In this document: positions 43,444 through 53,142 of the stretch, piece by piece
Numbering within the stretch: position 1 is the stretch's first letter
Layout of the letters: every line of letters begins with the position of its first letter
Origin: Aphanothece sp. CMT-3BRIN-NPC111
Lineage (GTDB): Bacteria; Cyanobacteriota; Cyanobacteriia; Cyanobacteriales; JAHHGU01
NCBI GenBank assembly: GCA_019359765.1
Contig: JAHHGU010000010.1
Coordinates: 1-64,000 of the forward strand
DNA: 64,000 bases
Direction: 5' to 3'
Notes under the pieces: generated by a model
What the model saw: only the letters and a program-made list of their open reading frames with translations
Database searches by the model: none
Told to the model about the DNA's origin: nothing
Position numbers and translations under genes: made by a program

Positions 43444-45501
43444 ATGCTCGAAAAAGTCATTTCAAGCACGCGCAATGTAGCTATTGTGGGTCCCTATTTA
43501 AGTGGGAAAACTACATTGCTAGAAAGTTTATTGTCCGTCACGGGCGCGATTACCCGCAAAGGTAGCGTCAAGGAGGGCAATACCGTGGGCGATAGTGCTG
43601 CTGAGGCACGCGATCGCCACATGAGCGTAGAGGTCACAACTGCCAGCGCTGATTATGAAGGTATTCACTTCACGTTTGTAGATTGTCCTGGCTCAATTGA
43701 GTTTGCTCAAGAAACCTTTAACGCCCTGATTGGCATTGATGCAGCGATTGTTGTTTGCGAACCAGTGAGCGATCGCGTTCTCACTCTCGCTCCCTTATTC
43801 AAATTCTTGGATGATTGGGAAATCCCCCACCTGGTCTTTATTAACAAAATGGATCGGGCGAACAACAATTTCATGGATGTGCTGCATGCCCTCAAGACCG
43901 TCTCCAGCCGTCCGGTGATACCGCATCAATATCCTATTGGTCAAGGAGAAGATCTTAACGGCTTTATTGATTTGGTGAGCGAGCAAGCTTACCATTATCA
44001 CGCTGGTGCCCCAGCCGACCCGGTGCCATTGCCAGAATCTTTGAGGGAGCAAGAACACGCTGCACGGGCAGAAATGCTAGAGGAATTGGCAAATTTTGAT
44101 GACCACCTGCTAGAAGAACTGCTAGAGGAAATTAATCCACCCGAAGAAGAAATTATCCAAGACTTGAAGATGGAGTTAGGGGCGGACTTAATTGTGCCTG
44201 TATTTATGGGCGTTGCCGAGCAAGATTACGGCGTGCGACCGCTGCTAGAAGCCTTAGTGCGGGAGGCCCCAGAGCCAGCCAGCACTGCTGAACGCCGAGG
44301 CATCGTTCTCCATGCTGATGCCCCCCTAGCGCAAGTAATTAAAACTTATTACACTCCCCAAGGCGGTAAACTATCGCTGGTGCGGGTTTGGCAAGGCACA
44401 TTGACGGATGGAACAATTCTCAATGGGGTGCGGGCTGGTGGTTTGTACCGCCTCATGGGTCAGCAACAGCAGAGCCTAACAGCAGCCCCAGCGGGTGAAA
44501 TTGTGGCAATAGGGCGTTTAGAAGGAATTAAAACCGGGGATACCCTGACCACATCTGGTAAGCAACTGGCAACTGAATTACCCAAAGCAGAACAGATCAA
44601 GCCGGTATATGCCCTGGCGATCGCACCAGAAAAGCGCAACGATGAAGTTAAGCTCAGTAGTGCCATTGCCAAGCTTTTAGAAGAAGACCCTTCTCTGGGT
44701 TGGGAACAACACGGCGACACTCACGAAGTTATCCTGTGGGGACAGGGTGAAATACATCTCCAAGTAGCCCTGGATCGGCTACGGCGCAAGTATAACTTGC
44801 CCATGACAACTCACCTCCCCCAAATTCCCTACAAAGAAACTATCCGCAAACCAGCCTCCTCTGTTCATGGGCGTTATAAGCACCAAAGCGGCGGTCACGG
44901 GCAGTTTGGCGATGTTTATCTAGACATCAAGCCGTTAAGCCGTGGAGAAGGCTTTAACTTCAGCGAAACGATAGTAGGCGGAGTAGTTCCACGGCAGTAT
45001 ATTCCTGGTGTGGAAATTGGTGTGCGGGAGTATCTGGGACATGGCCCCCTAGGCTTCCCAGTTGTGGATGTGGCGGTGACGCTGACTAATGGGTCTTACC
45101 ACACAGTAGATAGTTCAGAACAGGCATTTAAAAATGCTGCTCGAATTGCTATGCAAACTGGTATGACTCAGTGCCAACCAACGCTGCTAGAACCAATTGT
45201 CTCGATTCAGGTGTCTGCGCCGAATGAGTATACGTCCAAGGTACTTCAGCTACTCAGCGGTCGCCGGGGACAAATTCTCGGTTATGATGGCAAGTCTGAT
45301 TGGCCGGGTTGGGACCAAGTTTCGGCTTATTTACCCCAAGCTGAAATGCACGACTTTATTGTGGAGTTGCGATCGCTAACAATGGGCGTTGGTTTCTTCA
45401 GCTGGCAATACGACCATCTGCAAGAAGTTCCAGACAAGCTAGCAGAGCGAGTGTTGGCAACCACTGGCAACGGTAATGGTAACGGTAATAATCATCGCTG
45501 A
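43444..45501 (+). CDS. EF-G-like translational GTPase
   Basis: 685 residues with the five-domain EF-G layout. G1 is GPYLSGKTTLLESLL near residue 17; switch II is DCPGSIEF near 80, where canonical EF-G has DTPGHVDF; G4 is NKMDR near 133. Domain II begins near 285 (PLAQVIKTYYTPQGGKLSLV). Domain IV contains YKHQSGGHGQFGDVYL. The missing switch-II His suggests altered GTP hydrolysis. The tail is Gly/Asn repeats (GNGNGNGNNHR) from a hexanucleotide repeat. It belongs to the EF-G-like paralogue group; the standard EF-G should be elsewhere. Role unknown. Confidence 0.9.
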   Translation: MLEKVISSTRNVAIVGPYLSGKTTLLESLLSVTGAITRKGSVKEGNTVGDSAAEARDRHMSVEVTTASADYEGIHFTFVDCPGSIEFAQETFNALIGIDAAIVVCEPVSDRVLTLAPLFKFLDDWEIPHLVFINKMDRANNNFMDVLHALKTVSSRPVIPHQYPIGQGEDLNGFIDLVSEQAYHYHAGAPADPVPLPESLREQEHAARAEMLEELANFDDHLLEELLEEINPPEEEIIQDLKMELGADLIVPVFMGVAEQDYGVRPLLEALVREAPEPASTAERRGIVLHADAPLAQVIKTYYTPQGGKLSLVRVWQGTLTDGTILNGVRAGGLYRLMGQQQQSLTAAPAGEIVAIGRLEGIKTGDTLTTSGKQLATELPKAEQIKPVYALAIAPEKRNDEVKLSSAIAKLLEEDPSLGWEQHGDTHEVILWGQGEIHLQVALDRLRRKYNLPMTTHLPQIPYKETIRKPASSVHGRYKHQSGGHGQFGDVYLDIKPLSRGEGFNFSETIVGGVVPRQYIPGVEIGVREYLGHGPLGFPVVDVAVTLTNGSYHTVDSSEQAFKNAARIAMQTGMTQCQPTLLEPIVSIQVSAPNEYTSKVLQLLSGRRGQILGYDGKSDWPGWDQVSAYLPQAEMHDFIVELRSLTMGVGFFSWQYDHLQEVPDKLAERVLATTGNGNGNGNNHR

Positions 45502-45644
45502 GGGATAGCTTAATCAACCTCCTGGTAGGGCACCAGATAACTGATGCCCTACTGCTATAACTGTGAAGAGACGGGCAAAAAGCTGTTTAATACTGTTCAG
45601 ACTAAGAATATAGATAGGCGTTTGTAAATTAGTTTTGTATAGAA

Positions 45645-45836
45645 ATGGATACTAAGCAAACTTGGTATATTGTCAAGCAAAATGCAGGTCATTGTGAAAT
45701 TCTCCCCAGTGAACAAGTCGAAGGGGAGAATAAAGGCTCAGATATTGTGGATAAATGGGGACCGTTTAATTCTCAAGACGAGGCGATCGCCCGTCGCGTT
45801 GGTTTGATCCGTGGTGGAAAGTGCCAACCAGTCTAG
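45645..45836 (+). CDS. Small conserved hypothetical protein
   Basis: 63 residues, soluble, no signal. WYIVKQNAGHCEILPSEQ, then KWGPFNSQDEAIARRVGLIR and a GKCQP end resemble small cyanobacterial proteins with a YVVxxxGxW / FxSxxEA layout. Function unknown. ATG 45645 is preceded by TATAGAA; no clear SD. Convergent with the protease downstream. Confidence 0.75.
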   Translation: MDTKQTWYIVKQNAGHCEILPSEQVEGENKGSDIVDKWGPFNSQDEAIARRVGLIRGGKCQPV

Positions 45837-45854
45837 GAGCAAGAAAGCTCTCAG

Positions 45855-45907
45855 TTCTAAGTGCTGAGTTTTGAATATTTTAATTCAAAACTCAAAACTC
45901 AAAACTA
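45855..45907. terminator. Heptad hairpin between convergent genes
   Basis: GAGTTTTGAATATTTTAATTCAAAACTC folds as a stem flanked by further CAAAACT heptads, ending exactly at the stop of the Ctp protease gene. It probably terminates both genes. Confidence 0.7.
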
Positions 45908-47200
45908 TTACTGACTTGTCGATCCTGCTCTGCGTCCTCTTTGAGCAACCTGCTGCTTCAGCGCTTCTAGCGCCTTGGCGTATTGCGGGTCTTCTGGGGT
46001 GCCTACTTTTGTGCGATCGCTGCTCAACGCCTCTCGTTGCTTTTCTGTCAGTTCCACGACAATATCTGGCTTAATCCCCGCCTTGTTTATATCTGTTCCG
46101 AAAGGGGTGAAGTACTTGGCGATGGTCACTGCCATTCCTGAACCATCTCCCAGCGGTCGCACCGATTGTACTAAGCCCTTACCAAAGGTCTTTGTCCCTA
46201 CCAAAACAGCACGCTTATTGTCCTGCAACGCCCCTGACAGAATTTCACTGGCGCTAGCTGACCCACCATCCACTAACACGACCAGTGGTTTATTGGTGAG
46301 CGCAGTATTGTTAGCTGCTTCCCGCTCTTTTTCTCCATGACGCTCTACCGTAGAGACAATTGTGCCCTTGTCTAGCCACATCCGGGCAATATCAATACTA
46401 GAGTAGAGTAATCCCCCTGGGTTAGAACGTAGATCCAGAATATAACCCGTAACCCCTTGCTTTTCTAGGGTGTTGATGGCTTTTTGCATTTCATCAGAAG
46501 CATTGGCACTGAACTGGTTAAGGCGAATATAACCAACGCCTCCCAGATCCTTGCTCTTCTGATAGCTGTAGCGCACCGGATGGATCTCAATCCGTGCTCG
46601 GTTCAACCTAAAATTTAATTCCTTGCCGCCCCGACGCATTGTCAAGGTTACTGGCGTTCCCTCTTGCCCCCGGATCAGCTGTACCGCCTGATTGACATCC
46701 ATCCCCTTGGTACTCTTACCATCAATTTTGACGATTGTGTCCTTAGCAAGAACGCCAGCTTTAGAAGCTGGTGTATCCTCAATTGGGGCAATCACCACCA
46801 GATCTTTCGTCTTTTCATCTTGAGCTAATTGGATGCCAACACCGGTTAATTGCCCAGAGGTGTCAATCTGGAGATCTTTGAACTCTTTCGGGTCCATGAA
46901 CCGGGTGTAGGGGTCATCCAGTTTCTTGAGCATGTCCCGGATCGCCTTGTAGGCGTCTTCCTTGTTGGTATAGGACCGGCTCAGATACTCACGACGAACC
47001 CCCCGCCAATCAACTTGATTGAAGGTGCCATCCACATATTGGCGGTCGATGATCTGCCACACTTCATCGACTACCTCTTTAGGGCTTTCGCGAAAAAGTG
47101 CCTGACCTTGAGACAAATGAATACCAGCACCCGTAACACCAACTGTTGTCAGCACTAATGCTGTTGCACCGAGAACTAGCCCACGTTTTGTGATTACCAT
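45908..47200 (-). CDS. Carboxyl-terminal processing protease (S41)
   Basis: 430 residues, with a signal or anchor helix (VLGATALVLTTVGVTGAGIHL). Then a helical region (DEVWQIIDRQYVDGTFNQVD), a PDZ domain (about 105-190, GVGIQLAQDE to GKSTKGMDV) and the S41 core. The catalytic Ser is in VDGGSASASEILSGAL near 310 and Lys in GTKTFGKGLVQSV near 337. Cyanobacteria have three paralogues; CtpA matures D1, and this one looks closest to the CtpB/CtpC type, but I cannot separate them by eye. Lumenal or periplasmic. Confidence 0.93.
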   Translation of the reverse strand: MVITKRGLVLGATALVLTTVGVTGAGIHLSQGQALFRESPKEVVDEVWQIIDRQYVDGTFNQVDWRGVRREYLSRSYTNKEDAYKAIRDMLKKLDDPYTRFMDPKEFKDLQIDTSGQLTGVGIQLAQDEKTKDLVVIAPIEDTPASKAGVLAKDTIVKIDGKSTKGMDVNQAVQLIRGQEGTPVTLTMRRGGKELNFRLNRARIEIHPVRYSYQKSKDLGGVGYIRLNQFSANASDEMQKAINTLEKQGVTGYILDLRSNPGGLLYSSIDIARMWLDKGTIVSTVERHGEKEREAANNTALTNKPLVVLVDGGSASASEILSGALQDNKRAVLVGTKTFGKGLVQSVRPLGDGSGMAVTIAKYFTPFGTDINKAGIKPDIVVELTEKQREALSSDRTKVGTPEDPQYAKALEALKQQVAQRGRRAGSTSQ

Positions 47201-47377
47201 AACCCTTTCTGAGCCGCAGGGAAACTAATGCAAAGGAATTACGCCCACTCTAGCATAGGCAACTGCTAGGATGCAGGCTGCCGGGATCGGCATCCAACGA
47301 CATGGGTTTCCTCTCGGAAAGATATAGGGCTTTTATTTAAGTACGTGGGTGTAATTAAACGTATGTTGAGATTGTGA

Positions 47378-47413
47378 GTAGGAGCCTAGGGCACAGCAGT
47401 GCCGTGCCCCTAC
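47378..47413. repeat. REP-like palindrome, distant copy
   Basis: GTAGGAGCCTAGGGCAC, then GTGCCGTGCCCCTAC: an imperfect member of the family flanking the transposase at 15930-16698, between ctp and ispG. Confidence 0.7.
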
Positions 47414-47457
47414 TCACCGCCCCATAGTTATATTTCTTTGGAGCCTACCTACTTAAT

Positions 47458-48684
47458 TTAAGGATCGACCCAGCGACCATCTGTTTTGATTAAGTTAATT
47501 AACTCTTCCACTCCTTGGAACTCTGGGACTTTCTTGATTTCTTCTCTCCCGCGATATAGAGAGATGTAACCAGGTTGTTTACCAACATAGCCATAGTCGG
47601 CGTCTGCCATTTCTCCGGGACCATTGACAATACAACCCATGACGGCGATATCTAGCCCCGTCAGATGTTTAGTTGCTTCCCTGACTTCGTGCAAGACTTC
47701 TTCCAAATTAAACAAGGTGCGACCGCAGGAAGGGCAGGCTACATACTCCACCATCGTCTTCCGCAGCCCCAAAGCTTGTAAAATGCTGTAGCACACGGGA
47801 ATTTCTTTTTCTGGTGCTTCTGTGAGGGATACGCGGATGGTATCGCCAATTCCCTCCGCTAGAAGTGTGCCAATCCCGGCAGTGGACTTGATGCGACCAT
47901 ACTCGCCATCTCCGGCTTCTGTAACGCCCAAATGCAAGGGGTAATCCATGCCTAGTTTATCCATTCGCTGTGCCATGAGGCGATAGGCGGCCAGCATCAC
48001 TGGCACCCGCGATGCTTTCATGGAAATTACTAAGTTGCGGAAGTCTAAAGATTCACAAATGCGAATAAATTCTAAGGCTGATTCCACCATGCCTTCTGGG
48101 GTATCGCCATAGGTAAAGAGCATCCGTTCGGCGAGAGAACCGTGGTTAACGCCGATTCGCATGGCTTTGCCTTGGTCACGCAAGGAAACGACAAGGGGTT
48201 CTAAGGTTTCGCGGATTTTTTCGCCAATATCGTCAAATTCCTCTTGGGCGTATTCTGTGCGCTCTGTTTTGGGCTTTTCAAATACATACAACCCTGGATT
48301 AATCCGTACTTTATCAACGTGCTTGGCGACTTCCAAGGCAATCTTCATGCCGTTGTGGTGGACATCAGCAACCAGGGGCACAAGTTGATAAGTTTCAATT
48401 AATTTCTGTTTGATTTCCGCCAAGGCTTTGGCGTGTCCGAGGCTAGGCACGGTGACGCGGACAATCTCACAGCCGATTTCATGCAGGCGACGAATCCCAG
48501 CAACTGAGCCATCTATATCTAAAGTGTCTTCGTTAATCATTGACTGCACCGCCACGGGGTAGCCGCCGCCAATAGTAACATTGCCGACTTTGACGGGGCG
48601 GGTTTGGCGACGATGGATGGTGGTGTCGGTGGAGAGTTGATTGGAAGGGGCTTTGGAAGTGGTGGGGGTGGGCAGTGTTTGCAT
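47458..48684 (-). CDS. ispG: 4-hydroxy-3-methylbut-2-enyl-diphosphate synthase
   Basis: Penultimate enzyme of the MEP isoprenoid pathway, a 4Fe-4S reductive enzyme that takes electrons from ferredoxin in cyanobacteria. 408 residues from ATG 48684 (MQTLPTP...); the frame is open to 48750. Early block [18 protein letters not shown]. Cluster Cys are in [17 protein letters not shown] and [13 protein letters not shown]. Between them lies [18 protein letters not shown]. Length and motifs match the family. Confidence 0.96.
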   Translation of the reverse strand: MQTLPTPTTSKAPSNQLSTDTTIHRRQTRPVKVGNVTIGGGYPVAVQSMINEDTLDIDGSVAGIRRLHEIGCEIVRVTVPSLGHAKALAEIKQKLIETYQLVPLVADVHHNGMKIALEVAKHVDKVRINPGLYVFEKPKTERTEYAQEEFDDIGEKIRETLEPLVVSLRDQGKAMRIGVNHGSLAERMLFTYGDTPEGMVESALEFIRICESLDFRNLVISMKASRVPVMLAAYRLMAQRMDKLGMDYPLHLGVTEAGDGEYGRIKSTAGIGTLLAEGIGDTIRVSLTEAPEKEIPVCYSILQALGLRKTMVEYVACPSCGRTLFNLEEVLHEVREATKHLTGLDIAVMGCIVNGPGEMADADYGYVGKQPGYISLYRGREEIKKVPEFQGVEELINLIKTDGRWVDP

Positions 48685-48771
48685 AACGCTGTTGGCGGAT
48701 TTCTGTAGCGAGTATATCAGTTGTGAATTCTGTCTTTCAGATTGCCACATATAATCTAACTGGCATTGATT

Positions 48772-48871
48772 AGACTTCTTGCAAAAATCAGAGTTCTATT
48801 TTTTTAACGCAAAGGAAGCAGAGGTTTTCGCAAAGGGCGCAGAGGATAAAATAGACTTTTGCAAGAGGTCT
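48772..48871. mobile_element. MITE-like element with terminal inverted repeats
   Basis: 100 bp bounded by AGACTTCTTGCAAAA and TTTTGCAAGAGGTCT (13 of 15 bases pair). The interior AACGCAAAGGAAGCAGAGG... CGCAAAGGGCGCAGAGG is the inverse of the 11848-11918 repeat. No ORF. It lies in the gap 48685-49040 between divergent ispG and the kinase gene. Confidence 0.8.
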
Positions 48872-49040
48872 GTTGTAGCGATCGCACTTCATCCTCAAGT
48901 GATGCCAGTGTTACAGAATTGCTCAGAGAGCGATCGCACCTTATCACCTCCTCCTAACGCCAGAAATCAAGCCTTTCGGTTAAAATACGCTTAAAATCTT
49001 CAGTCGTATATTCCCTGAATCGAAGGGTTTGGGTTTTTTA

Positions 49041-50387
49041 ATGCCTAACACCTCACCTCTTGCCGCTGGGTTAACGCTACAGAACCGCTATCGGATTGTG
49101 CGTGAGTTGGGGCGTGGCGGCTTTGGACGTACATATCTAGCACAAGATATACATCAGTCTAGCGAGTATTGTGTCCTCAAAGAATTTGCACCTGAAGTTC
49201 AAGGCACCAATGAGTTGCAAAAAGCTAAAGAGTTGTTTGAGCGAGAATCAGGCGTACTTTACAAGCTGCAACACCCTCAGATACCCCGCTTCCGAGAACT
49301 ATTGAGAGTGAATATGGGGGGTAGTGAATCCTTGTTCTTGGTGCAGGACTACGTTGAGGGTCAAAACTACTTTGAGTTATTAAAGTTATACAAAAAACAG
49401 GGTCGCCAGTTTAGTGAGGCAGAAGTGACTCAACTGCTGTTCCAGATGCTACCAGTTTTAGAGTACATTCACTCGCTAGGCGTGGTGCATCGAGATATCT
49501 CCCCTGACAACCTGATCCAGCGCAGTAGCGATCGCCTGCCGATTTTAATTGACTTTGGTGCCGTCAAGCAAGCGGCAGTAACTGCTGTCTCCTTATACTC
49601 GCGGCTGCGTCCCCTGACTCGCATAGGCAAAGAAGGCTATGCCCCAGACGAACAAATGCTTAGGGGTCAGGCTTTGCCCTGTAGCGATTTGTACGCTTTG
49701 GCAGTTACGGTTTTGGTGTTGCTAACTGGTAAAGAACCTTATGAACTTTACGACACTTCTAAAGCGACTTGGCGCTGGCGGCAGGAGGTAAATGTTAGCC
49801 GCACTCTAGGGGTAGTGTTGGACAGAATGTTAGCTTATCGACCGCGCGATCGCTATCAGTCAGCTAGAGAAGTTATTCTCGCCCTGCAAGCAGGAGACCC
49901 CAAAGTTTCCCAAATGCGTACTATCAATTTTTTAGGTAGCATATCTAATCCCACTCATCAAAGTTCTGGCAGCAACAGTAACCGTACTTTGGTGATTGCT
50001 AATTCTACTAAAAAGCTACTGGGGCGTCACTGGAAGATTGTAGCGATTAGTATGGGCATCACTTTATTCGTTGGGATTACAGCTGCGGCTTTGGTAAAGT
50101 CAGGAATCACCTCCTGGAGACCTAGTATATCTTTGCCATTGCCGCCCGGTATACCAGCAAGAAATAGTGAGCAGGATAGACCGACTAAAATTCTTAAGCG
50201 CGTTCAAGCTCTGAAAATTTCAGAAGCAGCTTTTTATCGTCAAGTTGACAAACTATTCTATGCCCAACACCCAGAATTACAGGGACGTAGCCTTACAGAT
50301 AAGCCAGAAGATGCCAAGCTACGGCAGCAGTGGTATCAGATTGCTGAAGACTTGCTAGACAAGCTAGAAAAAAGGACTAATCTGTGA
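49041..50387 (+). CDS. Serine/threonine protein kinase
   Basis: 448 residues from ATG 49041 (a TTG at 49029 is less likely). Eukaryotic-type kinase domain about 17-285: Gly loop GRGGFGRTYLA, Lys in CVLKEF near 47, catalytic GVVHRDISPDNLI near 147, LIDFGAVKQA near 170. A membrane helix (about 331-352, IVAISMGITLFVGITAAAL) separates it from an ~85-residue external domain (LKISEAAFYRQVDKLFYAQ). This layout is common among cyanobacterial Spk kinases; the signal is unknown. Confidence 0.93.
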   Translation: MPNTSPLAAGLTLQNRYRIVRELGRGGFGRTYLAQDIHQSSEYCVLKEFAPEVQGTNELQKAKELFERESGVLYKLQHPQIPRFRELLRVNMGGSESLFLVQDYVEGQNYFELLKLYKKQGRQFSEAEVTQLLFQMLPVLEYIHSLGVVHRDISPDNLIQRSSDRLPILIDFGAVKQAAVTAVSLYSRLRPLTRIGKEGYAPDEQMLRGQALPCSDLYALAVTVLVLLTGKEPYELYDTSKATWRWRQEVNVSRTLGVVLDRMLAYRPRDRYQSAREVILALQAGDPKVSQMRTINFLGSISNPTHQSSGSNSNRTLVIANSTKKLLGRHWKIVAISMGITLFVGITAAALVKSGITSWRPSISLPLPPGIPARNSEQDRPTKILKRVQALKISEAAFYRQVDKLFYAQHPELQGRSLTDKPEDAKLRQQWYQIAEDLLDKLEKRTNL

Positions 50388-50690
50388 GGCGAACCACTAT
50401 GTAGCACTACTCTAAAATTTGTCAGCTTTTAGAACAGCTATATATTCTATACTTATCGTTTGGTTGCCAGAGAACATGGGTATATTTATTGCAGACACAG
50501 CTAGTTTGGGCTTAGAAGTTGTTTAAGCTTCAATAATAGTCAGTGGAGCTTGACATATAAAATATTTTTGTTGAATTTTATGCCTAAAAAGGAGTTTATA
50601 CTGTAGTTACGATATATTAGGTTCACTAAAATGAACCCTTGGATGTAAAAAGTTTATCTAATCTACCGTTTTTATCTCTAAATAAAAGTT
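50388..50690. other. AT-rich spacer, no gene
   Basis: Separates the kinase and lipase genes on the same strand. AT-rich; TATA-like hexamers occur near 50440-50620 but no confident promoter or repeat was assigned. Confidence 0.5.
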
Positions 50691-51761
50691 ATGTCCTTTT
50701 TACCCGATCCAAACCAATCAACGGACAGAGTAATCGTTTCTCGGCTGGATACCTACCCTGAAGGTTTTGATTTCTCTATGGCTCGAAGACTGGCAGGGTT
50801 AACTCAGCAAGCTTATGAGCAGTTTAATTTATTTCAGTTGAAAGAAAAATTATGTAAATTTAAGCTTGAGAAGCCGTACCAGCTAGACACTGAATTGGCT
50901 GAGAAGGACGTTCCTTTTGGGTTTGTTGCTTCTGAAGCTGGAAGTGACAATGTATATGTTATATTCCGTGGCACTAAAAGAATTGTTGAATGGTTTAAGG
51001 ATGCTAATGTTCAACTTGTTTCTTACAAAAACAGCAGAGACAAAAACGATAAAGTAGTAGAAATAAATGAAGAAATTGTAAAAGATTTTGTACAAAGAAA
51101 TCAGTCTTTAATTATTATTCCTAATATTGACGATAGCTTTGGTTTTGTGACGGCTGGCTTTAGAGGGATTTATGTGAGTTTACGGGAAAAGCTCATTGAT
51201 GTACTTAAGCAAAAGCCGCCAAACTCTAAAATATTCGTTCCAGGGCACAGTTTGGGCGGAGCAATTGCAACGTTAGCAATTCCAGATATTCTCAAAAACA
51301 CTCATTTTATAAATCCTAAAGATGTTGTGCTGTATACCTTTGCAAGCCCCCGGAGTGGGGATAGACACTTTGCTGCGAATTTTCAAAAGTTAGGAGTTCA
51401 GCACTGGCGGATTGCCAATACCGAGGACTTTATCACAATGTTGCCATTTCCAACGGGGAATGTGGTAAAACCAGCACCTATTGAAGCACCTCCAGAAGAG
51501 AAGGTTACAGAAGGAGCCGCGAAGGGAAATCCATTTTTCCAGTTTCTTGAAGGTTTTTATAACTCCAGAAAGCACAGAATGGCAGATTATGCTCACACTG
51601 GCACACCTATCTACTTCACTATCCATGAAGGTGCATTAGAACGACACCATAACCTAGATGAGGTGTATATGCTAGGAATCTCACAAGACCGTCTCACTAT
51701 GGCAGCTAACGCAGTTAGTGAAACCGTCGATAAGATTAAGGATAAGGTCACTGGTGAGTGA
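50691..51761 (+). CDS. Class 3 lipase-family protein
   Basis: 356 residues, alpha/beta hydrolase. The nucleophile elbow is KIFVPGHSLGGAIATLA with Ser near 185. The preceding strand VYVIFRGTKRIVEWFKDANV is the lipase-3 oxyanion block. The acid is plausible in NTEDFITMLPFP. A likely catalytic His lies in the C-terminal part (YAHTGTP or EGALERHHNLD). No signal peptide. Base composition is more AT-rich than its neighbours. Substrate unknown, probably an acylglycerol or membrane lipid. Confidence 0.85.
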   Translation: MSFLPDPNQSTDRVIVSRLDTYPEGFDFSMARRLAGLTQQAYEQFNLFQLKEKLCKFKLEKPYQLDTELAEKDVPFGFVASEAGSDNVYVIFRGTKRIVEWFKDANVQLVSYKNSRDKNDKVVEINEEIVKDFVQRNQSLIIIPNIDDSFGFVTAGFRGIYVSLREKLIDVLKQKPPNSKIFVPGHSLGGAIATLAIPDILKNTHFINPKDVVLYTFASPRSGDRHFAANFQKLGVQHWRIANTEDFITMLPFPTGNVVKPAPIEAPPEEKVTEGAAKGNPFFQFLEGFYNSRKHRMADYAHTGTPIYFTIHEGALERHHNLDEVYMLGISQDRLTMAANAVSETVDKIKDKVTGE

Positions 51762-51837
51762 TTTCAATCTTGTACTACTTTAAGCGCGATCGCAACACCA
51801 GTAATAGCCTGGTGTTATTTATTATCCGACATTGCTG

Positions 51838-51895
51838 GATTTCGCAAAGTTTCGGACGAAAGCGATGCTTGCGGCAAGCACTTCGCGCTACGCAT
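51838..51895. repeat. Palindromic element between convergent genes
   Basis: TTTCGCAAAGTTTCGGACGAAAGCGATGC, then GCTTGC-GGC-AAGC hairpin and ACTTCGCGCTACGC; two small stems between the lipase and MidA-type genes. Confidence 0.6.
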
Positions 51896-51897
51896 AA

Positions 51898-53142
51898 TTA
51901 TGACATCGGTGGCATAGTCAAACCTTTGAGCGATCGCACTTTTTCCTCTTCACTTAACCCCTGACTCTGTACCAGTACGCCAAAGCCCCCCAACCCCATT
52001 GGATCGATTAGCTGGTGTAAGGCATCACGACGACGCAGCACTTCTTGAATGCCTTGATTACCGCTATCACTTGCAGTAGAGACAGAAGCAATGCGTTCGC
52101 CTAACCCCAGCGCCATCAAAAATAACGCTTGCTTGGTAAAACCTAGCCGCTGCAAACCGCACAACTTTCCCTGACGTTCCAAGGCGGTAAAGTCTACATG
52201 GGCAGTTATATCTTGATGCCCAATATATATATAAGGATCGTCATGGTGGCGATGCTGATAGTAACACTGCAACGTCCCTTGATGACGCACTGGGTTGTAA
52301 TAGCGATTAGCTGGGTAGCCATAGTCAATCGTCAAAATATAGCCACGCTGTAACTTATCGGCTACTTTCTTCAACCAATCTAGTCCTGCCAGATTCACCT
52401 CACTACGATAGCCATCTGGATAGACACCCCCAGTTAAATCAATTCCTACTAAATCAAAATACTCAGCTAGCTGCGGTGTCGATAATTCAGCTGTTACTTC
52501 TACAAATTCCTTCTCACCTGTTGCATCCCCTGCTTGGTAAGGCGGGGTAGGGGAAAGTCGCTTCTCACCTGCCCCTGTTGTTACATAAATTTCTCGCAGT
52601 TGCCCCCCTTCCAGGACAATTTGATGCACTGGCAATGCATCTACCAATTCATTAGAGAAACAGCAGCCAATAATTGAGGCGTCCGCTATCTCCTCCAATG
52701 TAGACCACTGTATTTGTGCTGCGGGTGCTAATCTCTGTAACAGCTGCTGCTGTTGGGCAATCATCCCAGCTGCCTTTTCAACAATGATGTACTCTAAGGC
52801 GTCAAAAAAATCTGGATAATGCCTCTGTAAATAACGTAGAACGTCTGCCGCCACCAGCCCTTGCCCTGCTCCCATTTCCACCAGCGAAAAGGGCTTTGGA
52901 CTTCCCAGGATGCCCCACATGTCCACAAATTGCTCGGCTAGTAATTCGCCAAAGTCTGCACCGAGGTGAGGAGAGGTAAAAAAGTCACCCTGTGAGCCAA
53001 TGTTTGCGGCACCTGTAGTGTAGTAACCCTGCTCCGGGTGATACAGTACCAAGTCTATATACTCAGCAAAGGTAATTTTCCCGCTGGCAGCAATTCTAGC
53101 GGCAATGATGTCACACAATACAGAATTACTACCCAGGGACAT
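51898..53142 (-). CDS. MidA/NDUFAF7-family methyltransferase
   Basis: 414 residues. N-terminal ITFAEYIDLVLYHPEQGYY and SQGDFFTSPHLGADFGELLA blocks, SAM site VEMGAGQGLVAADVLRYL near 85, then FSNELVDALPVHQIV and ILTIDYGYPANRYY. In mitochondria the family arginine-methylates a complex I subunit (NDUFS2); whether the cyanobacterial protein acts on NDH-1 is not known. It begins inside the 3' end of the PfkB kinase gene (14-nt overlap), so the two are one transcript. Confidence 0.92.
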   Translation of the reverse strand: MSLGSNSVLCDIIAARIAASGKITFAEYIDLVLYHPEQGYYTTGAANIGSQGDFFTSPHLGADFGELLAEQFVDMWGILGSPKPFSLVEMGAGQGLVAADVLRYLQRHYPDFFDALEYIIVEKAAGMIAQQQQLLQRLAPAAQIQWSTLEEIADASIIGCCFSNELVDALPVHQIVLEGGQLREIYVTTGAGEKRLSPTPPYQAGDATGEKEFVEVTAELSTPQLAEYFDLVGIDLTGGVYPDGYRSEVNLAGLDWLKKVADKLQRGYILTIDYGYPANRYYNPVRHQGTLQCYYQHRHHDDPYIYIGHQDITAHVDFTALERQGKLCGLQRLGFTKQALFLMALGLGERIASVSTASDSGNQGIQEVLRRRDALHQLIDPMGLGGFGVLVQSQGLSEEEKVRSLKGLTMPPMS

